From: Idiomarina baltica OS145
Lineage (GTDB): Bacteria > Pseudomonadota > Gammaproteobacteria > Enterobacterales > Alteromonadaceae
Direction of reading: 5' to 3'
Length of the DNA stretch: 64,000 nt
Assembly (NCBI RefSeq): GCF_000152885.1
Contig: NZ_CH672404.1
Location: forward strand, 410,448 to 474,447
The number at the start of each line of letters is the position of its first letter. Within the stretch, counting starts at the first letter, position 1. Shown in pieces: positions 8,604 through 18,721 of this stretch. Under the pieces are notes generated by a model. It was not told where the DNA came from and ran no database searches. It saw only the letters and a program-made list of their open reading frames with translations. The position numbers and the translations under genes were made by a program.

Positions 8604-10550
8604 TTAACGACTGAGCTCTGGACGATCCTTAAACTCGTTCAAGGCATCGGGGTTCGCCAACGCATCGGTATTTTGCACAGGTTGTCCGTGCACAACATTA
8701 CGAACCGCAAGTTCAACGATCTTACCACTAATGGTTCTTGGAATATCGTTCACTTGTAATATAACCGCAGGCACGTGTCTAGGGGTAGCGTTTGCACGAA
8801 TCGTTTGCTTGATGGTTTTTACTAAGGCGTCGTCAAGTTGCACGCCCTCACGGAGACGCACGAATAGTACCACGCGCTCATCGTCATCCCATTGTTGACC
8901 GATAGCAATACTCTCTAGGACGACGTCCACCTTCTCAACTTGGCGGTAAATCTCCGCTGTGCCAATACGCACACCACCTGGGTTAAGTACTGCATCCGAC
9001 CGACCGTAAATAATAACACCGTCATGTTCGGTTAACTCGGCAAAATCGCCGTGTGCCCAGATGTTATCGAAGCGTGCGAAGTAGGCGTTAAAATAGCGTT
9101 GGCCATCGTCATCACCCCAGAACCCAACGGGCATATTGGGAAATGAATTCTCGCACACCAACTCGCCTTTTTGTTGTTTAACAGCTTCGCCTTGATCATT
9201 GTACACATTGACCGCTAAACCGAGTCCTCGACATTGTAACTCACCGCGATAGACCGGCAGGATAGGGCAGCCTAGGGCGAAGCACGAAACAATGTCGGTC
9301 CCACCTGAAATTGATGATAAGCAGAGGTCAGTTTTGATATCGCGGTAGACGTAGTCAAAACTTTCTGGAGGCAAGACTGAGCCTGTGGTCAATATGCTCC
9401 GCAATGCTTTAAGTTCATGAGATTGACGCGGTTTGACATCGGCTTTTTCTAGCGCAGATAAATATTTTGCACTGGTACCGAACACGCTGATGCGCTCTTC
9501 ATCGGCAATATCCCAAAGCACTTCCGGTTTAGGAGCGAATGGTGAACCATCAAACAAGACTAACTTAGCACCTAACGCGAGCCCGCTGACCAACCAGTTC
9601 CACATCATCCAGCCACAGGTTGTAAAGTAGAACAGCGTATCTTCACGACCTAAGTCAGTATGCAAGCCGTGTTCTTTGCAATGTTGCAATAACGTGCCGC
9701 CTGCACCGTGAACAATACATTTAGGCACGCCTGTGGTGCCTGAAGAAAACATAATATAGACCGGATGGTTGAACGGCTTTCTCACAAAATCAATATGGCT
9801 AGCATCATTGTCTAGGAAGTCCTCGTAACGCACCATGCGAGCGTCATCGACCACCTCTGACTGACCGCTAAAGTTAACAAGTACCAAATGCTCAACGGTC
9901 GGCAAGTTGTCTGCGATTTCGCTTACTTTATCCTTTATATTGAGATTCTTTTGGTTATAAAAATAGCCATCGACTGTCATCAGGACTTTCGGTTCAATCT
10001 GACCAAAACGGTCGAGTACACCTTGCACACCAAAATCCGGTGAACAGGATGACCAGATTGCACCTAAGCTGGTGGTGGCAAGCATCATTACGATGGTTTC
10101 AATGCAATTGGGCATCATTCCTGCGACACGATCGCCACTCGATACACCCTGCGTTTTTAGTGCATGTGCAGCACGAGCAACTTGCAAGTAGAGTGCTTCA
10201 TAGCTGAGCTCTTGGCGCTCACCGTTCTCGCCGCGAAATACCAGTGCGCTGTGGTTATCTTTATGGCGCAGTAGGTTTTCCGCAAAGTTTAACTCAGCCT
10301 CTGGAAACCACTTGGCACCCGGAAGCTTGTCTTTATCTTGAACAATGACGTCGCCTTTTTCGCCAATCACATCAAAGTAATCCCAAATCAGCGACCAAAA
10401 TGCTTCGTTGTTATCAATCGACCACTGATAGAGTTCGTGATAATTCGCAAGACCCGCGTCATTATGCACGTTTATCTGTTGCAGGAAATCGCTCATGCGC
10501 GCTTCAGCGATTTGATCCGCACTGGGTTGCCAAAGTCGTTCTGCTGCCAT
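8604..10550 (-). CDS. aacS: Acetoacetyl-CoA synthetase
   Basis: Activates acetoacetate to acetoacetyl-CoA using ATP, so the acetoacetate released by LiuE can be cleaved by thiolase. It belongs to the ANL adenylate-forming superfamily: the P-loop-like IMFSSGTTGVPKCIVHG and the hinge and C-terminal lysine region IPRTISGKIVE are present, as is GRSDAVLNPGGVRIG. The start at 10550 gives 648 residues, the normal length, with AAAGGA 8 bases upstream and a 5-base gap to liuE; an in-frame start 24 codons earlier would overlap liuE. It is the seventh gene of the liu operon. Confidence 0.95.
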   Translation of the reverse strand: MAAERLWQPSADQIAEARMSDFLQQINVHNDAGLANYHELYQWSIDNNEAFWSLIWDYFDVIGEKGDVIVQDKDKLPGAKWFPEAELNFAENLLRHKDNHSALVFRGENGERQELSYEALYLQVARAAHALKTQGVSSGDRVAGMMPNCIETIVMMLATTSLGAIWSSCSPDFGVQGVLDRFGQIEPKVLMTVDGYFYNQKNLNIKDKVSEIADNLPTVEHLVLVNFSGQSEVVDDARMVRYEDFLDNDASHIDFVRKPFNHPVYIMFSSGTTGVPKCIVHGAGGTLLQHCKEHGLHTDLGREDTLFYFTTCGWMMWNWLVSGLALGAKLVLFDGSPFAPKPEVLWDIADEERISVFGTSAKYLSALEKADVKPRQSHELKALRSILTTGSVLPPESFDYVYRDIKTDLCLSSISGGTDIVSCFALGCPILPVYRGELQCRGLGLAVNVYNDQGEAVKQQKGELVCENSFPNMPVGFWGDDDGQRYFNAYFARFDNIWAHGDFAELTEHDGVIIYGRSDAVLNPGGVRIGTAEIYRQVEKVDVVLESIAIGQQWDDDERVVLFVRLREGVQLDDALVKTIKQTIRANATPRHVPAVILQVNDIPRTISGKIVELAVRNVVHGQPVQNTDALANPDALNEFKDRPELSR

Positions 10551-10555
10551 GTTAA

Positions 10556-11470
10556 TTATCCTTTTTTTGCCAATTCTGCGAGTGCTACTTGAGAGCGAGG
10601 GCCATGCCCAAGGTGTTGACAAATATCAGCACCTGCACGGACGAGTGCATCAAGCTCGACGCCCGTCTTAATGCCCATTCCGTTTAACATGTATACCACA
10701 TCTTCGGTCGCTACATTACCGCTGGCGCCTTTTGCATACGGGCAACCGCCTAAGCCTGCCACCGCACTATCAACGGTATTCACCCCGAGTTCCAAACAGG
10801 CAAGAATATTTGCTAAAGCCTGCCCGTAGGTATTGTGGAAGTGCAATGCCAACTGGTTGGCCGGCACCACCTCAAGTACAGCCTTGACCATTTCAGCCGC
10901 TTGTAGCGGTGTACCCACACCAATCGTGTCGCCAAGGGACACTTCGTAACAGCCCATTTCGATCAATTGCTGCGCTACATGTGCGACATCTTTGAGTGGT
11001 ACATCGCCTTGGTAAGGACAGCCTAGAACACACGAGACGTAGCCGCGTACGCGTACATTCGCTTGTCGTGCTTGGCTGATTACCGGACGAAAGCGTTCCA
11101 GTGACTCGTCGATAGAACAGTTGATATTACGCTGACTAAATTGTTCTGATGCGGCACCAAAAACGGCAACCTCATCAGTATTCACCGAGAGCGCGTTCTC
11201 CAATCCTTTTAGATTGGGCGTCAGAGCGGAGTAAGTAATCCCAGAGTGACGTTCTATCTGTTCCATGATCTCGCCACTGTCGGCCATCTGTGGCACCCAC
11301 TTCGGGCTGACAAAACTAGCGCTTTCTATATATTTTAGGCCCGTTTTAGACAGGGCATTAATCAGCTCTATTTTAGCGGCGGTCGGAACCGCCACTTCAT
11401 TTTGTAAGCCATCGCGTGGACCGACTTCGACGATATTGACTTCATCCGGCATAGCGCTGCGTTTAAACAT
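10556..11470 (-). CDS. liuE: Hydroxymethylglutaryl-CoA lyase
   Basis: Last step of the leucine pathway: splits 3-hydroxy-3-methylglutaryl-CoA into acetoacetate and acetyl-CoA. The TIM-barrel signature is intact: VGPRDGLQNE near residue 17 with the metal and catalytic residues, HFHNTYGQ near 206, and the active-site-cysteine loop GLGGCPYAKGASGNVATED near 235. The 304 residues are typical. It begins 2 bases after liuD stops, so the two are translationally close, and feeds acetoacetate to the aacS product encoded next. Also called mvaB or hmgL. Confidence 0.96.
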   Translation of the reverse strand: MFKRSAMPDEVNIVEVGPRDGLQNEVAVPTAAKIELINALSKTGLKYIESASFVSPKWVPQMADSGEIMEQIERHSGITYSALTPNLKGLENALSVNTDEVAVFGAASEQFSQRNINCSIDESLERFRPVISQARQANVRVRGYVSCVLGCPYQGDVPLKDVAHVAQQLIEMGCYEVSLGDTIGVGTPLQAAEMVKAVLEVVPANQLALHFHNTYGQALANILACLELGVNTVDSAVAGLGGCPYAKGASGNVATEDVVYMLNGMGIKTGVELDALVRAGADICQHLGHGPRSQVALAELAKKG

Positions 11471-11472
11471 GC

Positions 11473-13446
11473 TTACTCCTTCTCGGCAATAGCAACGAGT
11501 TCGTCACCATCACTCACTAAGTCACCCGAGGCAAAAAATACGTCAGTGACTTCACCTGCGCAATGCGCTTTAATGGTGTACTCCATCTTCATTGCTTCCA
11601 TGATGACGAGGGCTTGGTCTTTCTCAACGTGGTCGCCTTTGCTGACCAAAACATCTGTGATTGTGCCATTCATCGGCGCGACCAGGCCTCCACCGGCGTT
11701 GTCATCGACCAAGGTATCAGCCACCTTATGGCGATGCAGTGTCACTGGACCTTGTTCGGTAAATACAGTGAGTGTGTCATCACAGGTCGCAATGTAGCGC
11801 TGATAGCGATGACCGTTCACAACAACGTTGAGCTGATCATCTCGGATACTCGCTTGGATGGCAAAGCGCTCTTCGCCAATCGTCACGCTAAAGCCATTAT
11901 CTGTTTGCTCGAGCTCAACATGATTCAGTTCTTCGCCGTCACTGAATTCAACCACGTGTACGGCGGCTTCGTTCAAGCGCAGTGCATCAGCACGATTCCA
12001 CGGACTATTGTTGGTGTTGATTTGCGTTTGACGTTGTAATACATCAAATACTGCCGCTTCAGTGCGTACCCAATTAAGATCTTGGGTCGACTCTGGGAAC
12101 AACGATTGTTCATACTGTTGGATAAATTCAGTCGTGAGATCCATGCGCATAAATGCTGGATGGCTTGCTAGCCGGTGTAAAAACTCAATATTTGTATGCA
12201 AGCCCGTCACACGGTACTGCTTCAAAGCGCGTTGTAACTTCAGTAAGGCGCGATCTCGGTCAGTATCCCAAACAATCAATTTGGCGATCATCGGATCGTA
12301 GAAGCTCGAGATTTCATCACCTTGCTCGACACCCGTATCGATACGCACGCCGTCATTGACTGCGGGGGTACGAAGGTGACGGATTGTGCCCGTGCTTGGT
12401 AGAAAGTCGTTGGCCGGATCTTCCGCATAAATACGCGCTTCGAAAGCATGACCGTTAACGGTGACGGCGTCTTGCGTCAACGGTAAGCTGTCCCCAGAGG
12501 CGACCATGAGCTGCCATTCGACTAAGTCTAAGCCGGTAATCATCTCTGTTACGGGGTGTTCGACTTGTAAGCGAGTATTCATTTCCATGAAGAAAAACTC
12601 GCCACTGGCGTCGTATAAAAACTCAACCGTGCCTGCACCCACGTAGTCAATAGCTTTTGCTGCTTTGACGGCAGCTTCACCCATCGCCTGACGGGTTGTT
12701 TCCGATAATGCCGGCGCAGGAGCCTCTTCAATGACTTTTTGGTGACGGCGTTGTACCGAACAATCTCGTTCTGCAAGGTATACCGCGTTGCCATGCTGGT
12801 CGCAGAATACTTGGATCTCTACGTGGCGTGGATTACGGATAAAGCGCTCAAACAAGACTTTGTCATTGCCAAACGATGATTTCGCTTCACGTTTTGCCGA
12901 ACTCAGTGCAGATTTAAAATCCTGCTCCGATTCGACCACGCGCATACCTTTACCACCACCGCCATAAGCGGCTTTTAAAAGCAGTGGGAAGCCAACCTCT
13001 TTAGCTTTGGCAAATAGCGTGTCTTCGTCTTGTTCGCTACCATGATAACCCGGAACTAAAGGCACACCTGCTTCTTCCATAATGGCTTTAGCGGCACTTT
13101 TAGACCCCATTGCAGCAATCGCCGAAACCGGTGGCCCGACAAAAATAATATCATTCTGCTGACAGAGTTCAGCAAACGATTCATTCTCAGATAAAAAACC
13201 GTACCCTGGATGGATAGCATCGGCGCCGGCAGATTTTGCGACGTTGATAATCGTGTCTGCCTTTAAGTAACTTTCGTTGCTCGGTGCCGGACCAATGTAA
13301 TAGGCTTCATCAGCAAGTTGCGTATGCCGTGCCTGTGCGTCCGCAGCCGAGTATACCGCAATGGTGCGGATACCCATTTGGCGTGCCGTTTCGATAACAC
13401 GGCAAGCGATTTCACCACGGTTTGCAATAAGAAGTGATTGAATCAT
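11473..13446 (-). CDS. liuD: 3-methylcrotonyl-CoA carboxylase, biotin-carrying alpha subunit
   Basis: Carboxylates biotin with ATP and bicarbonate for transfer to 3-methylcrotonyl-CoA. Domain order: biotin carboxylase (N-terminal LLIANRGEIACRV; glycine-rich KAAYGGGGKGMRVV; EMNTRLQVEHPVTE), a linker domain, then a biotinyl domain with the attachment site EAMKMEY, the lysine being about residue 620 of 657. The ATG at 13446 is preferred to an in-frame GTG ten codons upstream because that one would overlap liuC and the family starts at this point. It works with the LiuB carboxyltransferase encoded two genes upstream in the operon. Confidence 0.95.
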   Translation of the reverse strand: MIQSLLIANRGEIACRVIETARQMGIRTIAVYSAADAQARHTQLADEAYYIGPAPSNESYLKADTIINVAKSAGADAIHPGYGFLSENESFAELCQQNDIIFVGPPVSAIAAMGSKSAAKAIMEEAGVPLVPGYHGSEQDEDTLFAKAKEVGFPLLLKAAYGGGGKGMRVVESEQDFKSALSSAKREAKSSFGNDKVLFERFIRNPRHVEIQVFCDQHGNAVYLAERDCSVQRRHQKVIEEAPAPALSETTRQAMGEAAVKAAKAIDYVGAGTVEFLYDASGEFFFMEMNTRLQVEHPVTEMITGLDLVEWQLMVASGDSLPLTQDAVTVNGHAFEARIYAEDPANDFLPSTGTIRHLRTPAVNDGVRIDTGVEQGDEISSFYDPMIAKLIVWDTDRDRALLKLQRALKQYRVTGLHTNIEFLHRLASHPAFMRMDLTTEFIQQYEQSLFPESTQDLNWVRTEAAVFDVLQRQTQINTNNSPWNRADALRLNEAAVHVVEFSDGEELNHVELEQTDNGFSVTIGEERFAIQASIRDDQLNVVVNGHRYQRYIATCDDTLTVFTEQGPVTLHRHKVADTLVDDNAGGGLVAPMNGTITDVLVSKGDHVEKDQALVIMEAMKMEYTIKAHCAGEVTDVFFASGDLVSDGDELVAIAEKE

Positions 13447-13457
13447 AAATAATCCCG

Positions 13458-14243
13458 TTAACTTTTGCTTTGCCACTGCGGCGCGCGTTTTTCTAGAAAT
13501 GCAGTGAGGCCTTCTTGACCTTCATCTGATACGCGAATTTTTGCAATTTCTTCGATAGTAAATCGGCGCACCGGGTCACTCGTGGGTTGGTGTGCAACGC
13601 CACGAATAAGGCGTTTACACGCGCCCAAGGCTTGTGGTGAATTGTTTAATAGTGCCTCAAGAAGTGATGGCAAGGTGTCTTCAAATTCTTCAACAATTTC
13701 AGTGACTAATCCTGCTTGCAAGGCTTTTTCGGCAAAGAAACGTTCGGCGGTCAACATATAACGACGCGCTTGGCGTTCACCCATAACACGTACGACATAA
13801 GGGCTTATCACTGCGGGGATGAGGCCGATTTTGACTTCGCTCAGGCAAAAACTGCTTTTGGGTTGTGCTAAAACCATGTCGCAACAGGCGGCTAAGCCAA
13901 CAGCGCCGCCAAACGCAGCGCCTTGCACGAGTGCGATGGTGGGTTTGCTTAACTGATCAAGTTGGCTCATTAAGCGATCGAGACCAGCGGCATCATCGAT
14001 ATTTTCTTGATAATCCTTATCCGCCATGGAGCGCATCCAGTTTAAGTCGGCGCCCGCGGAAAAGTTTTTGCCATTGGAACGCAATACTAAAACGCGCGCC
14101 TGTTCAGACTCCTCAACTTCAGTTAATGCGGCAACGAGCTCAGCGATCATTTTATCGTCGAAGGCATTGTGCACTTCTGGACGGTTCAAGGTAAGCCAAG
14201 CGACGCCACGAGAATCGATTGAAAATTCAGTGTATTCACTCAT
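13458..14243 (-). CDS. liuC: Methylglutaconyl-CoA hydratase (enoyl-CoA hydratase family)
   Basis: A crotonase-fold enzyme that in this operon most likely hydrates 3-methylglutaconyl-CoA to HMG-CoA. The oxyanion-hole segments are NFSAGADLNWM near residue 62 and GAAFGGAVGLAACCDM near 106; the catalytic glutamate region is CLSEVKIGLIPAVISPYV. At 261 residues it has the family length. Spacing to liuB and liuD is 11 bases on each side. Substrate assignment rests on position between the carboxylase subunits and the lyase; the fold alone would only say enoyl-CoA hydratase. Confidence 0.92.
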   Translation of the reverse strand: MSEYTEFSIDSRGVAWLTLNRPEVHNAFDDKMIAELVAALTEVEESEQARVLVLRSNGKNFSAGADLNWMRSMADKDYQENIDDAAGLDRLMSQLDQLSKPTIALVQGAAFGGAVGLAACCDMVLAQPKSSFCLSEVKIGLIPAVISPYVVRVMGERQARRYMLTAERFFAEKALQAGLVTEIVEEFEDTLPSLLEALLNNSPQALGACKRLIRGVAHQPTSDPVRRFTIEEIAKIRVSDEGQEGLTAFLEKRAPQWQSKS

Positions 14244-14254
14244 GATTGCTCTCC

Positions 14255-15862
14255 TTACATCCGGAATACGCCGAACTGGCTGTCTTCAATTGGTGCGTTA
14301 AGTGAAGCGGCGATACTAAGGCCGAGCACATCGCGCGTTTGTGCTGGATCGATAATACCGTCATCCCACAAACGGCCCGAGGCGTAGTAGGGGTGACCTT
14401 GTTTTTCGTATTGCTCAACAATCGGCTGCTTCAGCTTGGCTTCATCTTCCGCACTCAGTTGCTCGCCTTTACGTGCAAGGTTGTCCTTGGTGACTTGAGC
14501 CATTACACCGGCGGCCTGTTCACCACCCATTACCGAAATACGTGCGTTTGGCCACATAAACATCAGGGTCGGATCGTAGGCACGTCCGCACATGCCGTAG
14601 TTACCTGCACCATAGCTCCCGCCAATCAGCACGGTAAACTTAGGTACTTTGGCACAGGATACAGCCATGACCATCTTAGCCCCATGCTTAGCGATACCCT
14701 CGGCTTCATATTTTTTTCCGACCATAAAACCGGTGATGTTTTGCAAGAACACGAGAGGAATTTTACGCTGCGCGCACAACTCAATAAAATGTGCACCTTT
14801 TTGTGCACTTTCGGAGAATAAAATACCGTTATTTGCCACGATACCGACGGGGTACCCGTGAATACGCGCAAAGCCCGTCACCAGCGTGGTACCGTAGTTC
14901 GCTTTAAACTCATCAAAATCAGAGTCATCCACGACACGCGCAATCACTTCGTGAACATCGTAAGGCTTACGTAAATCGGTGCCAACGATGCCATAGAGTT
15001 CTTTTGCATCATAACGCGGCGGTTTGCTTTCGCGTTGATCTAACTGAGTCGGTGCAGGACGGTTTAATCGTGCCACTGAACGGCGCGCTAATGCCAAAGC
15101 ATGCTCGTCGTTATGGGCAAAGTGATCGGCAACACCTGAAACCCGCGTGTGTACATCGGCACCACCGAGTTCTTCGGCGCTGACTTCCTCGCCCGTTGCC
15201 GCTTTAACTAATGGCGGACCGGCAAGAAAAATAGTGCCTTGCTCTTTTACAATCACGCTCTCGTCGGCCATAGCAGGCACATAAGCACCGCCAGCTGTAC
15301 ATAGACCCATGACAACCGCGATCTGTGGAATGCCCTTAGCTGACATGTTGGCTTGATTAAAAAAGATGCGACCAAAGTGATCTTTATCTGGGAATACATC
15401 ATCCTGACGCGGTAGGTTGGCTCCGCCTGAGTCGACTAAGTAAATACACGGCAAATGGCATCGTTCGGCAATTTCTTGCGCGCGCAGATGCTTCTTAACG
15501 GTTAACGGATAATAAGTACCGCCTTTTACCGTTGCATCGTTAGCAACGATCATGCACTCAACGCCTTCGACGCGACCAATACCCGCGACGACACCGGCCG
15601 CCGGCACATAATCGTCATACACGTCCCATGCAGCGAACTGACCGATTTCTAAAAACGCTGAACCAGCGTCAAGCAGCTTATTAATACGTTGGCGCGGTAA
15701 CAGTTTACCGCGCGACAAGTGACGCTCTTGATATTTAGGACCGCCGCCTTGTTTAATTTGTTCGACTTTAGCGTTCACGTCATCAACGACCGCTTGCATC
15801 GATTCATAGTTCGCTTTGAACTGCTCGTCGCGGGTGTTGACTTTGCTTGCAAGAATAGCCAC
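14255..15862 (-). CDS. liuB: 3-methylcrotonyl-CoA carboxylase, carboxyltransferase beta subunit
   Basis: Transfers the carboxyl group from biotin to 3-methylcrotonyl-CoA, giving 3-methylglutaconyl-CoA. It is a 535-residue carboxyltransferase of the AccD/propionyl-CoA-carboxylase-beta type. Visible segments include [72 protein letters not shown] and [16 protein letters not shown], the last typical of MCC beta. It lies 11 bases after liuA and 11 before liuC. Nothing is missing. Confidence 0.96.
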   Translation of the reverse strand: MAILASKVNTRDEQFKANYESMQAVVDDVNAKVEQIKQGGGPKYQERHLSRGKLLPRQRINKLLDAGSAFLEIGQFAAWDVYDDYVPAAGVVAGIGRVEGVECMIVANDATVKGGTYYPLTVKKHLRAQEIAERCHLPCIYLVDSGGANLPRQDDVFPDKDHFGRIFFNQANMSAKGIPQIAVVMGLCTAGGAYVPAMADESVIVKEQGTIFLAGPPLVKAATGEEVSAEELGGADVHTRVSGVADHFAHNDEHALALARRSVARLNRPAPTQLDQRESKPPRYDAKELYGIVGTDLRKPYDVHEVIARVVDDSDFDEFKANYGTTLVTGFARIHGYPVGIVANNGILFSESAQKGAHFIELCAQRKIPLVFLQNITGFMVGKKYEAEGIAKHGAKMVMAVSCAKVPKFTVLIGGSYGAGNYGMCGRAYDPTLMFMWPNARISVMGGEQAAGVMAQVTKDNLARKGEQLSAEDEAKLKQPIVEQYEKQGHPYYASGRLWDDGIIDPAQTRDVLGLSIAASLNAPIEDSQFGVFRM

Positions 15863-15873
15863 AGCGTCTCCTT

Positions 15874-17043
15874 TTATTTGGACTCGTTGAACAACTCACG
15901 ACCAATCAGCATACGGCGGATTTCTGACGTACCGGCACCAATTTCATAAAGTTTGGCATCACGTAACAGACGTCCAGTCGGGTATTCGTTAATGTAGCCG
16001 TTACCACCGAGCAATTGAATCGCATCAAGAGCAAGTTGAGTCGCTAGCTCGGCTGCATAAAGTATTGCACCCGCTGCGTCTTTGCGCGTGGTTTCACCAC
16101 GGTCGCACGATTGCGCCACCGCGTAAACGTAAGCACGCGCTGCGTTAGTGCGCGTGTACATGTCCGCAACCTTACCCTGTACCAATTGGAACTCACCAAT
16201 CGCTTTGCCGAATTGGTTACGATCATGGATGTACGGTACGACGGCATCTAGACACGCTTGCATGATGCCCAGTGGACCTGCCGCAAGTACCGCGCGCTCG
16301 TAATCCAAACCACTCATTAATACTTCAACGCCGCCATTGAGTTCGCCTAGAATGTTTTCAGCAGGCACTTCAGCATCTTCGAATACTAATTCGCAGGTAT
16401 TTGAACCGCGCATTCCAAGTTTGTCGAGCTTTTGGGCTTGGCTAAATCCTGGGGTGTTTTTCTCAACGATAAATGCGGTGATACCACGCGAGGCTTTTTC
16501 GGCATCGGTTTTAGCATAAATCACAAAAACGTCGGCATCGGGACCATTCGTAATCCACATTTTGTTGCCGTTCAGTACGTACTTGTCGCCTTTTTTCTCG
16601 GCTTTCAGTTTCATGCTGACCACGTCCGAACCCGCATTAGGTTCGCTCATCGCGAGCGCGCCTACATGTTCACCGGTACAGAGCTTAGGTAAGTATTTTT
16701 GTTTCTGTTCTTCGTTGCCGTTGCGTGCGATTTGGTTAACGCACAGGTTTGAATGAGCGCCGTAACTTAAGCCGACAGAGGCTGATGCGCGACTTATTTC
16801 TTCCATCGCGATGACGTGTTCAAGGTAACCCATACCTGAGCCGCCATACTGTTCGTCAACTGTCAAACCGAGTAGACCCATATCCCCGAGTTTACGCCAT
16901 AAATCACTTGGAAACTCATTGGCTTCATCAATTTCAGCTGCACGAGGTGCGATTTCATCGCGTGCAAATGCGTTGACTGCTTCACGCAGCATGTCCGCGG
17001 TTTCGCCTAAGCCAAAGTTAAAAGAATTAAATTGCGTAATCAT
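15874..17043 (-). CDS. liuA: Isovaleryl-CoA dehydrogenase
   Basis: FAD enzyme that oxidises isovaleryl-CoA to 3-methylcrotonyl-CoA, the first committed step of leucine breakdown, and passes electrons to ETF. The 389 residues contain the acyl-CoA dehydrogenase signatures: [33 protein letters not shown] and [13 protein letters not shown] near the C-terminus. The catalytic glutamate of isovaleryl-CoA dehydrogenases lies in the helix with [15 protein letters not shown], and it is present here. The start codon overlaps the liuR stop as ATGA, indicating translational coupling. Confidence 0.96.
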   Translation of the reverse strand: MITQFNSFNFGLGETADMLREAVNAFARDEIAPRAAEIDEANEFPSDLWRKLGDMGLLGLTVDEQYGGSGMGYLEHVIAMEEISRASASVGLSYGAHSNLCVNQIARNGNEEQKQKYLPKLCTGEHVGALAMSEPNAGSDVVSMKLKAEKKGDKYVLNGNKMWITNGPDADVFVIYAKTDAEKASRGITAFIVEKNTPGFSQAQKLDKLGMRGSNTCELVFEDAEVPAENILGELNGGVEVLMSGLDYERAVLAAGPLGIMQACLDAVVPYIHDRNQFGKAIGEFQLVQGKVADMYTRTNAARAYVYAVAQSCDRGETTRKDAAGAILYAAELATQLALDAIQLLGGNGYINEYPTGRLLRDAKLYEIGAGTSEIRRMLIGRELFNESK

Positions 17044-17462
17044 AATGACTCCTGAGATGAGACTACTTTCTTGGTTGTCGTTCGCACTGACTCAAGTTCG
17101 TCTTGGCAACGTTGCTCAAGGCCCGAGAGCTCAGTCAGTAATACGTTGATATCTTCCATTTGTTGCTTGAGTGATGCCTTTTTCTCGGCGATTAACTCAA
17201 GTACCTTTTCTAACTGTGCAGCCGAACTATTGTCTGCGTCATACAACTCAAATAAACGTCGGGTTTCAGCTAACGAGAAACCTAACCGCTTGCCGCGTAA
17301 AATAAGTTTAAGGCGGACGCGATCTTTATTATTGTAAATTCGATGTTGACCTTGACGACGAGGCGATAGCAACCCTTCGTCTTCGTAGAAGCGGATAGAA
17401 CGGGTCGTAATGTCAAATTGTTTTGCCAATTCGCCGATCGTATAAGTGATTTTGTTACTCAT
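17040..17462 (-). CDS. liuR: MerR-family regulator of branched-chain catabolism, LiuR
   Basis: A 140-residue MerR-type DNA-binding protein. The N-terminal winged helix-turn-helix ([27 protein letters not shown] is split by family motifs [13 protein letters not shown] and [17 protein letters not shown]) is followed by a coiled-coil dimerisation region ([18 protein letters not shown]). It is the first gene of the liu operon and overlaps liuA by 4 bases. In related bacteria LiuR responds to pathway intermediates and controls liu and thiolase genes; here a perfect palindrome in the promoter gap at 17507-17522 is the likely site. The effector is not visible from sequence. Confidence 0.9.
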   Translation of the reverse strand: MSNKITYTIGELAKQFDITTRSIRFYEDEGLLSPRRQGQHRIYNNKDRVRLKLILRGKRLGFSLAETRRLFELYDADNSSAAQLEKVLELIAEKKASLKQQMEDINVLLTELSGLEQRCQDELESVRTTTKKVVSSQESL

Positions 17463-17506
17463 CAGACTTGCTTTTTAGTTGACCTAAGATCTAAGCTTAG
17501 AGGAAG

Positions 17507-17522
17507 TTTACGTTAACGTAAA
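17507..17522. promoter_or_regulatory. Probable LiuR operator
   Basis: TTTACGTTAACGTAAA is a perfect 16-bp palindrome in the 77-base gap between the divergent liuR operon and the thiolase gene. A second palindrome, CTAAGCTTAG, lies at 17491-17500. MerR regulators bind such dyads inside promoters. The assignment to LiuR is from position and is not proven. Confidence 0.65.
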
Positions 17523-17539
17523 GTGGTATTGGAGGAAAG

Positions 17540-18721
17540 ATGTCAAACGATTCGGTCGTAATTGTTGCCGCAAACCGGACAGCAATGGGGGGCTTCCAAG
17601 GTAGCCTGAGTGAAGTCAGTGCGCCTAATTTAGGGGCTACTGCGATTAAAGCTGCGTTAGGAAATAGCGGCCTCAAAGAAACCGATGTTTCTGAGGTCAT
17701 TATGGGTAACGTACTGCCGGCGGGTTTGGGCCAAGCGCCCGCACGTCAGGCGATGTTATATGCCGGTTTACCGCAAAGCACGGGTGCTACGACCATTAAT
17801 AAAGTCTGTGGTTCGGGCTTAAAAGCAGCGATGTTTGCAACGGACTTAATTCGTGCAGGCTCAGCGGACGTCGTCGTCGCGGGCGGTATGGAAAGTATGT
17901 CGCGTGCGCCTTACTTACTTGACAAAGGCCGTAATGGGTACCGTATGGGACATGGTCAATTGTTTGACCACATGATGCTCGATGGTCTTGAAGATGCCTA
18001 TGAAGGCAAGGCGATGGGTTGTTATGCGCAGGACACGGCTGACAAATACGGTCTTGACCGCGATGCAATGGATAACTTTGCGATTAACTCGCTAGAGAAA
18101 GCGCAGGCCGCTATTGAAAAAGGTTACTTCAAAGGTGAAATTACGCCGTTGACTTATTCAACGCGCAAGGGTGATGTTACCGTAGATACCGATGAGCAGC
18201 CGGGTAAAGCACGACTTGATAAGATCCCACAACTACGTCCAGCGTTTAAGAAAGACGGCACTATTACAGCTGCCAACTCAAGCTCAATCTCGGATGGGGC
18301 TGCGGCGCTTGTATTGATGCGCGAGAGTGAGGCTGCTAAGCGCGGTTTGAAACCGCTTGCTCGCGTTAAAGGGCATGCAACTCATTCTCAGGCGCCTGCT
18401 GAGTTTACTGTGGCGCCTATTGGCGCGATGGACGCGTTGTTGAACCAAGTCGGGTGGAGCAAAGAAGACGTCGATTTATGGGAAATCAACGAAGCGTTCG
18501 CCATGGTCACCATGTTAGCAATCAACGAAATGAAGCTTGATGCTAACCGCGTTAATGTCCACGGCGGTGCGTGTGCGTTGGGTCATCCGATTGGTGCCAG
18601 TGGCGCCCGTTTGCTGGTTACCTTGCTTCACGCATTGAAGCAACGCGGCGAGAAACGGGGTATTACCTCACTATGCATTGGTGGTGGTGAAGCCGTCGCA
18701 CTTGCCGTTGAAATGATGTAG
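17540..18721 (+). CDS. Acetyl-CoA C-acetyltransferase (thiolase)
   Basis: A degradative-type thiolase that cleaves acetoacetyl-CoA, and probably 2-methylacetoacetyl-CoA from isoleucine, with CoA. The nucleophile is the Cys in INKVCGSGLKA (near residue 90), the histidine is in LGHPIGASGARL (near 350) and the second cysteine is in SLCIGGGEAVA (near 380). The 393 residues are standard. GGAGG lies 4-5 bases before the start. The gene diverges from the liu operon across the proposed LiuR operator and would finish the pathway started there. An atoB-like name would fit, but exact substrate preference cannot be read. Confidence 0.93.
   Translation: MSNDSVVIVAANRTAMGGFQGSLSEVSAPNLGATAIKAALGNSGLKETDVSEVIMGNVLPAGLGQAPARQAMLYAGLPQSTGATTINKVCGSGLKAAMFATDLIRAGSADVVVAGGMESMSRAPYLLDKGRNGYRMGHGQLFDHMMLDGLEDAYEGKAMGCYAQDTADKYGLDRDAMDNFAINSLEKAQAAIEKGYFKGEITPLTYSTRKGDVTVDTDEQPGKARLDKIPQLRPAFKKDGTITAANSSSISDGAAALVLMRESEAAKRGLKPLARVKGHATHSQAPAEFTVAPIGAMDALLNQVGWSKEDVDLWEINEAFAMVTMLAINEMKLDANRVNVHGGACALGHPIGASGARLLVTLLHALKQRGEKRGITSLCIGGGEAVALAVEMM

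Noticed and set aside
11563..12039. 158-codon plus-strand frame opposite liuD
   Set aside because: It runs antisense to the conserved biotin-carrier end of the carboxylase; composition follows the liuD codons.
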